A stretch of DNA of 64,000 nucleotides from an uncultured bacterium (GTDB taxonomy: Bacteria > Bacillota_I > Bacilli_A > RFN20 > CAG-826). This document shows, piece by piece, positions 18,132 to 26,359 of this stretch; position 1 is the stretch's first letter; every line of letters begins with the position of its first letter. The position numbers were made by a program, and so were the translations under genes. The stretch is taken from the NCBI GenBank assembly GCA_949285455.1, contig CASDXP010000001.1, forward strand, positions 1 through 64,000, read 5' to 3'. Under the pieces are notes generated by a model. The model had not been told where the DNA came from, searched no databases, and saw only the letters and a program-made list of their open reading frames with translations.

Positions 18132-18149
18132 GGTTAAATATATTTAACC
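18132..18149. repeat. Perfect 18-base palindrome at the rsmH stop
   Basis: GGTTAAATATATTTAACC is fully self-complementary. It includes the last codon and stop of rsmH and lies immediately before the ribosome site of the 73-residue gene. It could be an operator, an mRNA-processing hairpin, or chance in AT-rich DNA. Confidence 0.6.
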
Positions 18150-19127
18150 AATACGTTCGATGATACGAAGTTTTGCACTGCTCGCGCGGTGATTAATATC
18201 AATTTCTTCTTCTGATGGTTCGATAGCTTTCTTATTGACTAGACGGAATTTAGGTTGCTCTAGTTTTTTAGGATCCATCGGAGGAGAATTCCTATCACCT
18301 TCGATGACCGCTAATTTCTTAAAGTAAGTTTTGACGATACGATCTTCACCAGAATGGAATGTGATGATAGCAAGTCGACCATTGATATTAAGTCTTTCCG
18401 TTATCTTTTCTAGCACTTCTTTTAAAGCATTATATTCATCGTTAACTTCAATTCTTAATGCTTGGAAGACTTGTTTGGCGGGGTGACCGATTTTTCTTAA
18501 TTCGCGACTAGGTTTACTATCTTTGATAATATCCACTAAAGCGAACGTCGTTTCAATCGGCTTTATTTTCCTTGCTTTAACGATATTTTTAGCGATACTT
18601 TTAGCGAATTTTTCATCGCCATATTCTTTGAATATTTGAGCAAGTTTTGCTTCGCTATAAGTATTGATAATATCGTAAGCGGTAAGATGCTGTTTTTGAT
18701 CCATACGCATGTCGAGTCTCGTATCGTAACGATATGAGAATCCACGGCTTGGATCATCAAATTGTGGGGAAGAGACACCTAAATCTAATAATGCACCATC
18801 AACTTTGCGAATATTTAATTCATCGAGAATGAGGTCTACATCTTTGAAATTGGCGTTCCTTATGATGTAGAGGCGTTTTTGCTTCGCTAAGATTTCTTTG
18901 GCGGCTCTTATCGCTTCTAAGTCGCGATCGATGCCGACGAGAAGTCCCTTATTTAGTTTAGCTAAAATCGCTTGAGCGTGTCCTGCCCGACCTAAGGTCA
19001 AATCGACGTAGATACCGTCAGGATTGATGTTAAGTCCCGTGATGACTTCGTTTAAAAGAACTGGGACATGCTGGTAATCGTTCTCTTCAGCGCACGTTGT
19101 TTGTTGGGAGTCGTTCTGCGTTATCAT
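18144..19127 (-). CDS. rsmH: 16S rRNA (cytosine1402-N4)-methyltransferase RsmH (MraW)
   Basis: SAM-dependent methyltransferase modifying C1402 of 16S rRNA. After a variable N-terminus the conserved HVPVLLNEV, the SAM-binding VDLTLGRAGHA, the SSPQFDDPSRGFSYR segment and the C-terminal ITFHSGEDR and HRASSAKLR motifs are seen. I choose the ATG at 19127 because GGTGAGGA lies at a good distance before it; an ATG at 19145 has no such site. Either start overlaps the end of mraZ, indicating coupled translation. Confidence 0.95.
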   Translation of the reverse strand: MITQNDSQQTTCAEENDYQHVPVLLNEVITGLNINPDGIYVDLTLGRAGHAQAILAKLNKGLLVGIDRDLEAIRAAKEILAKQKRLYIIRNANFKDVDLILDELNIRKVDGALLDLGVSSPQFDDPSRGFSYRYDTRLDMRMDQKQHLTAYDIINTYSEAKLAQIFKEYGDEKFAKSIAKNIVKARKIKPIETTFALVDIIKDSKPSRELRKIGHPAKQVFQALRIEVNDEYNALKEVLEKITERLNINGRLAIITFHSGEDRIVKTYFKKLAVIEGDRNSPPMDPKKLEQPKFRLVNKKAIEPSEEEIDINHRASSAKLRIIERIG

Positions 19128-19521
19128 CGTAAGATTCCTCACCATCTTTCACGTAGCTTAGCCATTTGTCACGCGACCATATTTCGATATGATCGTAGAC
19201 CCCGATAATCGCCACATCTTTGCTGATGTGATAATCGTTTATCACTTGTTGGGGTATTTGCACTCTTCCTTGACGATCGACATCTAATTCGACGACGCTT
19301 GATAAAGAGAGCCTAACAAAGTCACGAGAACTTTTTTGGTTATAGGGCAATTTGGCAATTTCTTCTAATTTAGTTTCAAAACATTCCTTACGATAAATTT
19401 CTAACGCCCCATCATGGCCACGCATGATGTAGATACGAAGCCCTGCTTCTTCTCTCATCTTCGCGGGAATGACGACACGCCCTTTATCGTCTAATGAATG
19501 GAAATAGGAACCAAAGAACAT
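19087..19521 (-). CDS. mraZ: Transcriptional regulator MraZ
   Basis: DNA-binding repressor/activator of the division cluster, a ring of AbrB-like subunits. Both SpoVT/AbrB half-domains are visible: SLDDKGRVVIPAKMRE near the N-terminus and LDVDRQGRVQIPQQV in the second half. About 144 residues is normal. I start at ATG 19521 (MFFGSY, the common MraZ beginning) rather than an in-frame GTG at 19536 that lies within its operator repeats. It heads mraZ-rsmH-small peptide. Confidence 0.95.
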   Translation of the reverse strand: MFFGSYFHSLDDKGRVVIPAKMREEAGLRIYIMRGHDGALEIYRKECFETKLEEIAKLPYNQKSSRDFVRLSLSSVVELDVDRQGRVQIPQQVINDYHISKDVAIIGVYDHIEIWSRDKWLSYVKDGEESYDDNAERLPTNNVR

Positions 19522-19545
19522 ACCACTTTCTACCACTTTCTACCA
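19521..19545 (-). promoter_or_regulatory. MraZ operator repeats overlapping the mraZ start
   Basis: The minus strand reads TGGTAGAAAG twice and then TGGTA, so TGGTA recurs three times on a 10-base period. This contains AAAGTGG-N3-AAAGTGG, the form known for Mollicutes MraZ boxes, and matches the 10-base spacing of TGGG boxes in other bacteria. Its position at the start codon predicts autoregulation of both transcription and initiation. Confidence 0.85.
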
Positions 19546-19555
19546 ATGTAACTAA

Positions 19556-19585
19556 ATTATAGTGCATAAGATAGGGATATGTAAA
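19556..19585 (-). promoter_or_regulatory. Promoter of mraZ
   Basis: Minus strand TTTACA (19580-19585), 18 bases, perfect TATAAT (19556-19561). The start site would fall just before the MraZ boxes, so bound MraZ would block early elongation. Confidence 0.75.
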
Positions 19586-19628
19586 TAGGAAATTGCGGAT
19601 TTTTTATAATTTTTTATCTTGACTCATT

Positions 19629-19654
19629 TAAAAAAATAGATGCAAAGCATCTAT
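19629..19654 (-). terminator. Terminator after ugd
   Basis: Minus strand ATAGATGC-TTT-GCATCTAT followed by a T run. An 8-bp perfect stem ending the pheS-pheT-yceD-ugd unit. Confidence 0.88.
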
Positions 19655-19704
19655 CTTTCTTAATTTCATCGATTTGATAAAAATGTGGGAGATTTTTTTA
19701 AAAA

Positions 19705-20907
19705 TTAATCGATTCTTTTTAAATCACGGCTAAAAACTTTCGCTGAAACATCTTCTAAATTATCATCTAACCGATTAGCGACGATAATTTTTGCCTCTTC
19801 TTTAAATTTCTCTAGTCGATCGTAAACTAAAATATCATCATATTTTTCTCGTCCGAAAGATGGCTCGTAGATGATGAGATGGATGTTTCTTGCTTTCAAA
19901 GCTTTTATCAAAGAAAAGATGATGGAAGTTCTAAAATCATTCGTGTTCGCCTTCATCGTAAGACGATAGACACCGACGACATCATCTTCTCCTTCTAATT
20001 TATCCGCGATTGCATTTGCGATGTCTTCTACTCTTTTTTCATTCGCTAATTTGGTGGCTTTGAAGATGTAACCATCATAATTTTCGTCCAATGTTAGTTC
20101 GGCGATATCTTTAGGTAAGCAAAATCCCCCGTAGCCAAAAGAAGGATTGTTATAAAAATCACCGATTCTTTCATCCATGCCCATCCCGGCGATAATACTT
20201 TTCGCGGACATATTTCCATCTTTTAAACAATAGGAATCGATTTCGTTGAACAAAGCGACGCGCGTCGCTAAGAAAGCATTAGAAAATAATTTGATAGCTT
20301 CCGCTTCTTTTGCAGAACAAAAGACGATAGGTACATCATTTTTTAAGACGCAAGATTGTATCAAACTTGCGTAATTTTTCATCATTTTTGCCACTTCTTC
20401 GTCTTGTTTATTGCCCCCGACGACGATACGGCTAGGATATAAAGTATCGTAGATGGCATGTTGTTCTCTTAAAAATTCTGGAGAGAATAAAATGAATTTA
20501 TGGCTAAATTCTTCTTGCATCTTCTCACTCACTCCGATCGGTAGAGTCGATTTGATGACGATATGAGCGTTTTCGTTTACATTTAAAATGTCTTTGATGA
20601 CTTTTCTTAAAGAAGAAATATCGAAATGTTCATCGAAACTTTTCGCATGAATTGGAAGACAAATAATATAAAAATCTTGATTTTGATAAGCTTCATCTTT
20701 ATCGATCGTAGCGATTAAAGAAAGACTATCATCTTTAAAAGCACTTTGCACGTAAGGTTCATCGATAGGTGAGATTCTTTCATTGATCATCTGCACTTTC
20801 GCTTCATCGATATCGAAGCACGTCACATCATGTTTTAATCCTAAGACAATACCTAAAGATAGGCCGACGTAACCGGCACCGACGATACAAATGCGTTCAT
20901 TTTTCAT
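19705..20907 (-). CDS. ugd: UDP-glucose 6-dehydrogenase family (nucleotide-sugar dehydrogenase)
   Basis: NAD-dependent four-electron oxidation of a UDP-hexose, most likely UDP-glucose to UDP-glucuronate for a surface polysaccharide. The Rossmann motif CIVGAGYVGLSLG is at the N-terminus; STLPIGVSE, SPEFLREQHA and the catalytic Cys in GYGGFCLPKD follow. UDP-ManNAc dehydrogenase is a possible alternative. The start is one of two adjacent ATGs (20910 or 20907) after GGGAGGA; both overlap the yceD end. No other sugar-nucleotide genes are nearby. Confidence 0.9.
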   Translation of the reverse strand: MKNERICIVGAGYVGLSLGIVLGLKHDVTCFDIDEAKVQMINERISPIDEPYVQSAFKDDSLSLIATIDKDEAYQNQDFYIICLPIHAKSFDEHFDISSLRKVIKDILNVNENAHIVIKSTLPIGVSEKMQEEFSHKFILFSPEFLREQHAIYDTLYPSRIVVGGNKQDEEVAKMMKNYASLIQSCVLKNDVPIVFCSAKEAEAIKLFSNAFLATRVALFNEIDSYCLKDGNMSAKSIIAGMGMDERIGDFYNNPSFGYGGFCLPKDIAELTLDENYDGYIFKATKLANEKRVEDIANAIADKLEGEDDVVGVYRLTMKANTNDFRTSIIFSLIKALKARNIHLIIYEPSFGREKYDDILVYDRLEKFKEEAKIIVANRLDDNLEDVSAKVFSRDLKRID

Positions 20908-21406
20908 CATCTTCTTCCTCCCAAACGAATTCATCTAAAGCACTGAGGCGTGGATCTAGTTGTTCTTCTTTTTCCAATCGATAAGTTTTTTCATCCTTCA
21001 AACCTTCAATTTTATCGATTTCGACATCTGGACTTTTAGGGGCGAGACCAATTTCCGCATCGATTAAGGGAAGTAAGAAGCCACCATCGATATTGAGATG
21101 TGGCGAATCGATTTGTAAAGTTTCCAAATCTTCACTTTCTTCGTAAGTGAGATAGAAATGATCATGGCTCACTACTTCTTTTTCAAAAGGCTTTAAAGAA
21201 TAAGCGCAGACGAGAATAAATCTACCTTTAGTGGATATTTCTAAATCGTAAATTTCTTCACCTAAATTAGATAATCTAATGTCGACGTCAAAACTTAAGA
21301 CATCTTTAATTTTAAAAGTCGGCAAGAAAGATTTTAATTCATCTTTCAATGATGTTTTAATTCTTAATGGTTCACCAACTTTCAAAGTTTTTAGATTGAT
21401 TTGCAT
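20897..21406 (-). CDS. YceD/DUF177 family protein
   Basis: A 169-residue member of the DUF177 (YceD/YlbN) family, linked in other bacteria to 23S rRNA accumulation and usually encoded beside rpmF (ribosomal protein L32). The central VCAYSLKPFEKEV region corresponds to the family's conserved CxRCL-type segment with only one Cys retained. The acidic C-terminus is typical. It starts directly after pheT with a GAGGAG site and overlaps ugd. No rpmF is adjacent. Confidence 0.8.
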   Translation of the reverse strand: MQINLKTLKVGEPLRIKTSLKDELKSFLPTFKIKDVLSFDVDIRLSNLGEEIYDLEISTKGRFILVCAYSLKPFEKEVVSHDHFYLTYEESEDLETLQIDSPHLNIDGGFLLPLIDAEIGLAPKSPDVEIDKIEGLKDEKTYRLEKEEQLDPRLSALDEFVWEEEDDEK

Positions 21407-21407
21407 C

Positions 21408-23813
21408 TTAACTCCTCAATTCGATACCTAATTCCTTATGCAATGCATATTTGATATCATTTTCCGCTCGATTAACTTCTTCATCCACGAGTGTCTTCTT
21501 CAAATCACCATACGTGATAGTGATGGCTAAAGAATGATAGCCCTTTTCTAGATGCTCACCTTTATATAGATCAAAAGGCGTCACATCCACCACCAATTGG
21601 TGACCACTATTCTTGATGACTTTACGAATACTTGCGTAACTGACTTCATCTTTTACCACTAAGGCTAAATCGCGTTTTACCGTCGGGAAACGATTGATTT
21701 CTTTGAACGCTAATGGAGAAACTTTTACTTCTAATAAACTAGATAAATCTAATTCTAATAAAGCGACGTTTTCTTTTCCAAAATCATATTCTTTTTTCAA
21801 ATTAGGATAAATTTCACCCATCACCCCAATAAGATTTTTACCTAGATAAATTCCAGCGCTTCTACCAGGATGGAATTCTTTTTTTGTCGTTTCAAGTCTT
21901 TTGATGACGTAACGACTCTGATCGATATTTAAAGCTGTAAAGATTGCTTCGAGATATCCTTTTAAAGAATAGTAAGAATAATTTCTCACTTCTAAAGCCG
22001 AGTGAAGATGTTCTTGGCCCACTAAGACGATAGAAAGTCTCGTCGACTTATCTTCTACTTTATCAAAGTAGACATCGCTCACTTCAAAAAGAGCAAAATC
22101 TCTATTTTGATGCGTGTAATTATAAGAGGCGACGTCGAGTAAGGAAGGAAGTAAATTCATTCTAAAATAAGCATGTTTATCCGTGAGAGGATGAAGTAAT
22201 TTCACCGCTTCTTTTCCTTCGCTTAAATAATTAAATTTCATCACATCGTTTTCTTTCACTAAAGAATAGGTGATACATTCATTTAGACCACGAGCTAATA
22301 GAAGAGAACGAATGTAATCAACTTTATTTTCTTCCAAAGAAACACCGCCTGGATGTTCTTCACTTCTTAAATTTTCTTCGTTAACTCTTTCGAAACCGAC
22401 GAAGCGGATAACTTCTTCGCTTAGATCGCACGGTTCTTTTAAATCGATGCGATAAAATGGAACGGTGACGAGCATCTTTTCTCCGCAAGTGGACACATCG
22501 AATTCGAGACGTTTAAATATTTCTAAAACTTCTTCTAATCTTAAAGAAGTCGCAAGTCTATCATTGATGTAACTTAAATTTACTTCGATCGTCGTCTTCT
22601 TTTCTTCTAAAGAAGAATATGAAGCAATATTTGATATTCCTTTCGCATTAGCTAAATCTAAACAAAGTTTTGCACTTAAGTCTAAGACATCGCGTGATTG
22701 ATGATTGTTGGTCCCTTTGACGAAGCGCATCGAAGATTCACTTACGAGATTTAATCTTCTTGAAGTATGTCTAATTCTTGCGTGATAAAAAGATGCGGAT
22801 TCGATAGCGATATTTTTTGAATTTTCATCCACCGCGCACGCTAAAGCGCCCATGACGCCACCAAGGCACATAATTTCACCATCGCACGTAATACAAATAT
22901 CACCATTTTCAATCGCGTAATGATTTTCATCTAAAGCGACGAAGTCTTTCTTTAAATCATCTCTTACGATGAGAGAATGTTTCGCTAATTTATCTAGGTC
23001 GTACATATGTAAGGGCTGACCAGTTAAAATCATGACGAAGTTACCGATATCGACGATGTTGTTGATGCTACGATAGCCAAAAGCGACGAGTAAGAAACGT
23101 AACCAACTTGGGGAAGGCTTCACTTCGACATCTTCGATAAGACGTAACGCAAATTGTGGACAAGAGGGAGTTAAACTTCCCACTTCGAAGTCATTTTTGA
23201 TGTTTTCTTTGATATCATATTTAAATTCTTTTAATTGACGATTGAAAATCGCCGCTAATTCTTTAGCGAAGTTGATCATCGATAAACAATAAGAACGAGA
23301 TGGAAGAAGTTCGACATCATAAATGATGTCATCGAGATGTAAATATTTTAAAACTTCACTTTCACCAACAGGTGCATCTTCGGGCAATTCGATGATACCT
23401 TTGCTTTCTTCTTCAGTTAAATATTTACGATGAATTCCTAATTCTTGATAAGAACAGCACATTCCTAAAGAAGTATGACCGAAGATTTTAGCTTCGTTAA
23501 TTTTTCCGTCTTTTAAATTGCAACCGGGTCTAGCTACGACGACTTTTAAACCGACTCTCACATTTGGCGCGCCACAGATGACATCGACCAAACCAATTTC
23601 TTTGCCTTCATCAACTTTTAAAAGGTGAAGATGATCGCTTCCGTCGACGTTTTTAACTTCTTCAATTTGGGCGATGATTAATTTATCGCCTTCCGCGAGA
23701 GGAGCAAAACCTGTTACTTCGATACCATGCTCACATAACTTATCTTTAATTTCTTGTGGACTAATGCCATCTAAATCGACGAGATGTCTTAATAATTTAT
23801 CACTTACTTGCAT
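21408..23813 (-). CDS. pheT: Phenylalanyl-tRNA synthetase beta chain
   Basis: Beta subunit of the alpha2-beta2 PheRS. The N-terminal EMAP-type tRNA-binding OB domain (DGSDHLHLLKVD, ICGAPNVR), B3/B4 editing domain, B5, the catalytic-like core and a C-terminal ferredoxin-fold anticodon-binding domain (INRFPTVKRDLALVV) are all present. The 801-residue length is normal. An AGAGGTGA site precedes the ATG, 13 bases after pheS, so the pair is an operon. Confidence 0.97.
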   Translation of the reverse strand: MQVSDKLLRHLVDLDGISPQEIKDKLCEHGIEVTGFAPLAEGDKLIIAQIEEVKNVDGSDHLHLLKVDEGKEIGLVDVICGAPNVRVGLKVVVARPGCNLKDGKINEAKIFGHTSLGMCCSYQELGIHRKYLTEEESKGIIELPEDAPVGESEVLKYLHLDDIIYDVELLPSRSYCLSMINFAKELAAIFNRQLKEFKYDIKENIKNDFEVGSLTPSCPQFALRLIEDVEVKPSPSWLRFLLVAFGYRSINNIVDIGNFVMILTGQPLHMYDLDKLAKHSLIVRDDLKKDFVALDENHYAIENGDICITCDGEIMCLGGVMGALACAVDENSKNIAIESASFYHARIRHTSRRLNLVSESSMRFVKGTNNHQSRDVLDLSAKLCLDLANAKGISNIASYSSLEEKKTTIEVNLSYINDRLATSLRLEEVLEIFKRLEFDVSTCGEKMLVTVPFYRIDLKEPCDLSEEVIRFVGFERVNEENLRSEEHPGGVSLEENKVDYIRSLLLARGLNECITYSLVKENDVMKFNYLSEGKEAVKLLHPLTDKHAYFRMNLLPSLLDVASYNYTHQNRDFALFEVSDVYFDKVEDKSTRLSIVLVGQEHLHSALEVRNYSYYSLKGYLEAIFTALNIDQSRYVIKRLETTKKEFHPGRSAGIYLGKNLIGVMGEIYPNLKKEYDFGKENVALLELDLSSLLEVKVSPLAFKEINRFPTVKRDLALVVKDEVSYASIRKVIKNSGHQLVVDVTPFDLYKGEHLEKGYHSLAITITYGDLKKTLVDEEVNRAENDIKYALHKELGIELRS

Positions 23814-23826
23814 ATCTATTCACCTC

Positions 23827-24885
23827 TTATTTACGGAATTCTTCTTTAAATTGTTTTAAGAAACGGACATCGTTTTGATAAAACCTTCTAATATCATCGA
23901 TGCCGTAACGTAACATAGCGAGTCTTTCCACCCCGACGCCGAAGGCGAAGCCACTAAAACGCCTATCATCGTAGCCGCACATTCTCAACACGTTAGGATG
24001 TACCATTCCCGCTCCTAATACTTCGATATAGCCTGTGCCTTTGCACATATTACATCCTTTGCCGTGACAATTCGCACAGCTCACATTTACTTCGAAGGAC
24101 GGTTCAGTAAATGGGAAATATGAAGGAACAAATTTAATCGTCCTTTTCACGCCGAAGATATGATGCATAAATTTTTCTAAAGTCGATTTAAGATGAGCAA
24201 GATTTATACCTTCATCCACTACTAAACATTCTATTTGCATGAACTGGTGAGAATGGGTCAAATCATCATCGTCACGACGATAAGTTTTACCAGGTGCGAT
24301 CATTTTAATCGGAGTGTTAGGATTTTTTAACATCGTGCGAGCTTGTACAGGGGAAGTATGCGTACGAAGCAAGGTTCTTTCATCAATGTAAAAAGAATCT
24401 TGCATATCTCTTGCTGGGTGATCTTTAGGAGTGTTTAAAAGCTCGAAATTATAATGATCATTTTCCACTTCTGGACCAGCGTAAACGTCATATCCTAATG
24501 AAGTAAAGAAACTAATAATTTCATCCCTGATGACGAAAAGTGGATTTTTGTTGCCGGCGCTATGATCATTTCCTGGCAAAGATATATCGATCTCTTCTTC
24601 CTTCAACTTTTCTAATTCTAGTTTTTCTTTCAAGATGATTTCTTTTTGGTTATAACAGTTTAAAACGTCATTTTTTAATTGATTAATTAACGACCCTAGT
24701 TTCTTCTTTTCTTCGATAGGAGCTGTCCTAATCATTTGATTTAATCCTTCTAAGGCGACGCTAAAGAAAGTAGATTTTTTTCCTAACTGTTCATTTTTGA
24801 CGTCCACTAAATCTTTTAGACACGTACAGCATTCGATATCTTGTTTAATTTTACTGACGAGTGCTTCAATTTCCGCTAGTTCCAT
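23827..24885 (-). CDS. pheS: Phenylalanyl-tRNA synthetase alpha chain
   Basis: Class II catalytic subunit of PheRS. An N-terminal coiled-coil is followed by the class II core: motif 2 (TYRRDDDDLTHSHQFMQIE), the zinc-like CANCHGKGCNMCKGTG found in many Firmicutes PheS, and motif 3 (GFAFGVGVERLAMLRYG). The start is ambiguous: ATG 24885 lies 14 bases after AAGGAG and GTG 24897 only 2 bases after it. I give the ATG. Confidence 0.95.
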   Translation of the reverse strand: MELAEIEALVSKIKQDIECCTCLKDLVDVKNEQLGKKSTFFSVALEGLNQMIRTAPIEEKKKLGSLINQLKNDVLNCYNQKEIILKEKLELEKLKEEEIDISLPGNDHSAGNKNPLFVIRDEIISFFTSLGYDVYAGPEVENDHYNFELLNTPKDHPARDMQDSFYIDERTLLRTHTSPVQARTMLKNPNTPIKMIAPGKTYRRDDDDLTHSHQFMQIECLVVDEGINLAHLKSTLEKFMHHIFGVKRTIKFVPSYFPFTEPSFEVNVSCANCHGKGCNMCKGTGYIEVLGAGMVHPNVLRMCGYDDRRFSGFAFGVGVERLAMLRYGIDDIRRFYQNDVRFLKQFKEEFRK

Positions 24886-24904
24886 AAATTTCTTCACTTC
24901 TCCT

Positions 24905-25130
24905 TAAAAAAATAAAAGATGATGCCAAAGGGCGAAATGATTATTCCGCGGTACCACCTTAATTCACATATTCAATTAATATGCCTCTTTTCCCTTAACG
25001 CGGGAGACGGAATGCTTTTTATAACATTCTTGCTCAGAGTTGAATTCACTAGGCTTCTAATTAGATGTTTTCACTCAGCCATCTATCCCTAAAAAAGAAG
25101 GAATCTAGTTACTACTTCTCGTCGACGCAA
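24905..25130 (-). promoter_or_regulatory. T-box riboswitch of pheS (specifier UUC, Phe)
   Basis: AAGGTGGTACCGCG is at 24947-24960 (minus). GTGAATTCAACTC in Stem I presents UUC (Phe) at 25042-25044 followed by A. A T-rich stretch precedes the ribosome site, but the hairpin before it is weak (GCC-CTTT-GGC only), so the terminator half is poorly defined compared with the ileS and thrS leaders. Confidence 0.92.
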
Positions 25131-25134
25131 TTAA

Positions 25135-25163
25135 ATTATGAAAGATTAACATCTTTTTGTAAA
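25135..25163 (-). promoter_or_regulatory. Promoter of the pheS T-box transcript
   Basis: Minus strand TTTACA (25158-25163), 17 bases, CATAAT (25135-25140), ending at the T-box leader. Confidence 0.65.
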
Positions 25164-25172
25164 GATAATAAG

Positions 25173-25935
25173 TTATTTTAAAAGGGGTAAAGGCTTCACC
25201 TTAGTGTTTTCTTTTAATTTGGAATTAAGCATGCTGTTTCGATTTAGCAGTTTATTTTTAGGTATGATAACTTTCGCACCACTATTTTCTAAAATGTTAA
25301 TTTGCTCCTCAAAAAAATTAGATTTTGTCGAAACATTATAGATAATGACAATTGATGGATTAACTCTTTTTATAATTTCATTTATATGTTCCTTAAAAAG
25401 TTCTTTTTGTTTTTTCTTTTTTAAAAATCCTTTTACATTCAGAGCAATAACGCTATTTCTATCTATTCCAGTAAAACATGCCTCTTTTGTCATTTCATCG
25501 ACGAAGCTAATATTTGGTATGACTATTTTGTTTAAAACATTAATCAAATATAGCGAAACAGTTCTAGCTTTTCCAATATTCATCAAGTTAATCCAAAAAG
25601 GATTATCTCCGCACAATGAATAGTCTGGCGCAATAAATATTTTAATTTTTTTAAATTTTTCATCATATTTTCTCAAGAGTTTTTTATCGTTATAGAAAAT
25701 TGCGTTCCATATTCCATTTTTGTTATCAAATTTATAATCATATTCAAAAAAAGCAAACTGCTTCGTTTTCCATATTAATTGAACAATTAATTTCAGAAAG
25801 CAAATACAAATAATCAATCTCAATATTGTCCGTTTTGCAACTCACGTTTGATAGTTCATATTTTCCTTCATATGTAGCGTAGTTTAATATATCAACGATA
25901 GAAAGCAATAATTTTTCTTTTTTAGTTTTAGTCAT
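25173..25935 (-). pseudogene. DUF4417-like gene with a frameshift
   Basis: Two overlapping minus-strand frames together make one protein: an N-terminal part (ATG 25935 to a stop at 25744, 63 codons) ending NEAVCFF, and a second frame continuing FFEYDYKFDNKN to 25173. The joined product (about 253 residues) resembles DUF4417, a family of phages and mobile elements: aVxFFxxDYxF, IAPDYSLCGDNP, IPNISFVDE, a small Asn/Ser-rich central part and a late IIIYNV strand. The break coincides with seven T's (25746-25752); six would restore one frame. It could be a true mutation, slippage-tolerant expression, or a base-calling error. Function unknown. Confidence 0.65.
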
Positions 25936-25995
25936 ATGAGAAAGAATACCCCCGTGTAGTATATATAATTCACGAATTTATTGTATAATGTTAAT

Positions 25996-26042
25996 GGTAC
26001 GAAATCGTTTGAAGCGATTTCTGGTGTGGTATCTACCACACC
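25996..26042. repeat. Island repeat copy 1 with hairpins
   Basis: GGTACGAAATCGTTTGAAGC (25996-26015) matches 18 of 20 bases of the copy at 26878-26897. It contains the inverted repeat GAAATCG/CGATTTC (26001-26021) and is followed by GGTGTGGTA-TC-TACCACACC (26023-26042) and, on the plus strand, a T-rich stretch. It lies at the 3' side of the putative immunity gene. Confidence 0.75.
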
Positions 26043-26044
26043 TT

Positions 26045-26359
26045 TTATTTGTTCACTCTAACTAGTGATTCATCTACCTTCTTAAAAATTAATTTTTCTT
26101 CATAATAAATTTCATCGGGCAAATGATAGCGATTGACTGCTATCCCCTCATTTTTTCCAATTAAAATGAAACCAATTTCATCAAATTCTTCATAATTAGG
26201 ATCATTTAAATCTAATCCATTATCACCTTCCCACATGGCTTGAAATTTGACTTCGAAACGTTTTTTGCCAAAAACCAAAATGAATAGACCACTCTTATCA
26301 CTTACAAACTCCATTAGTGAAGAAATACCATTTTGTTCTTGAATTTTATCGTCGATCAT
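26045..26359 (-). CDS. Putative immunity protein for the type-50 toxin
   Basis: A 104-residue acidic, cytoplasmic protein of no family I recognise. Its role is inferred from position: its ATG overlaps the stop of the type-50 toxin gene (ATGA), the usual toxin-then-immunity order. It is rich in Asp/Glu (DNGLDLNDPNYEEFDEIG), as expected of a protein that neutralises a basic nuclease. It ends right at repeat copy 1. Confidence 0.65.
   Translation of the reverse strand: MIDDKIQEQNGISSLMEFVSDKSGLFILVFGKKRFEVKFQAMWEGDNGLDLNDPNYEEFDEIGFILIGKNEGIAVNRYHLPDEIYYEEKLIFKKVDESLVRVNK

Noticed and set aside
19522-19536. GTG start for mraZ
   Set aside because: The codons are the MraZ box repeats themselves; the family begins at MFFG, encoded at the ATG 19521.
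26023-26050. Ordinary terminator for the immunity gene
   Set aside because: The hairpin's T-rich side is on the plus strand, whereas the genes here are on the minus strand; it fits better as part of the flanking repeat.
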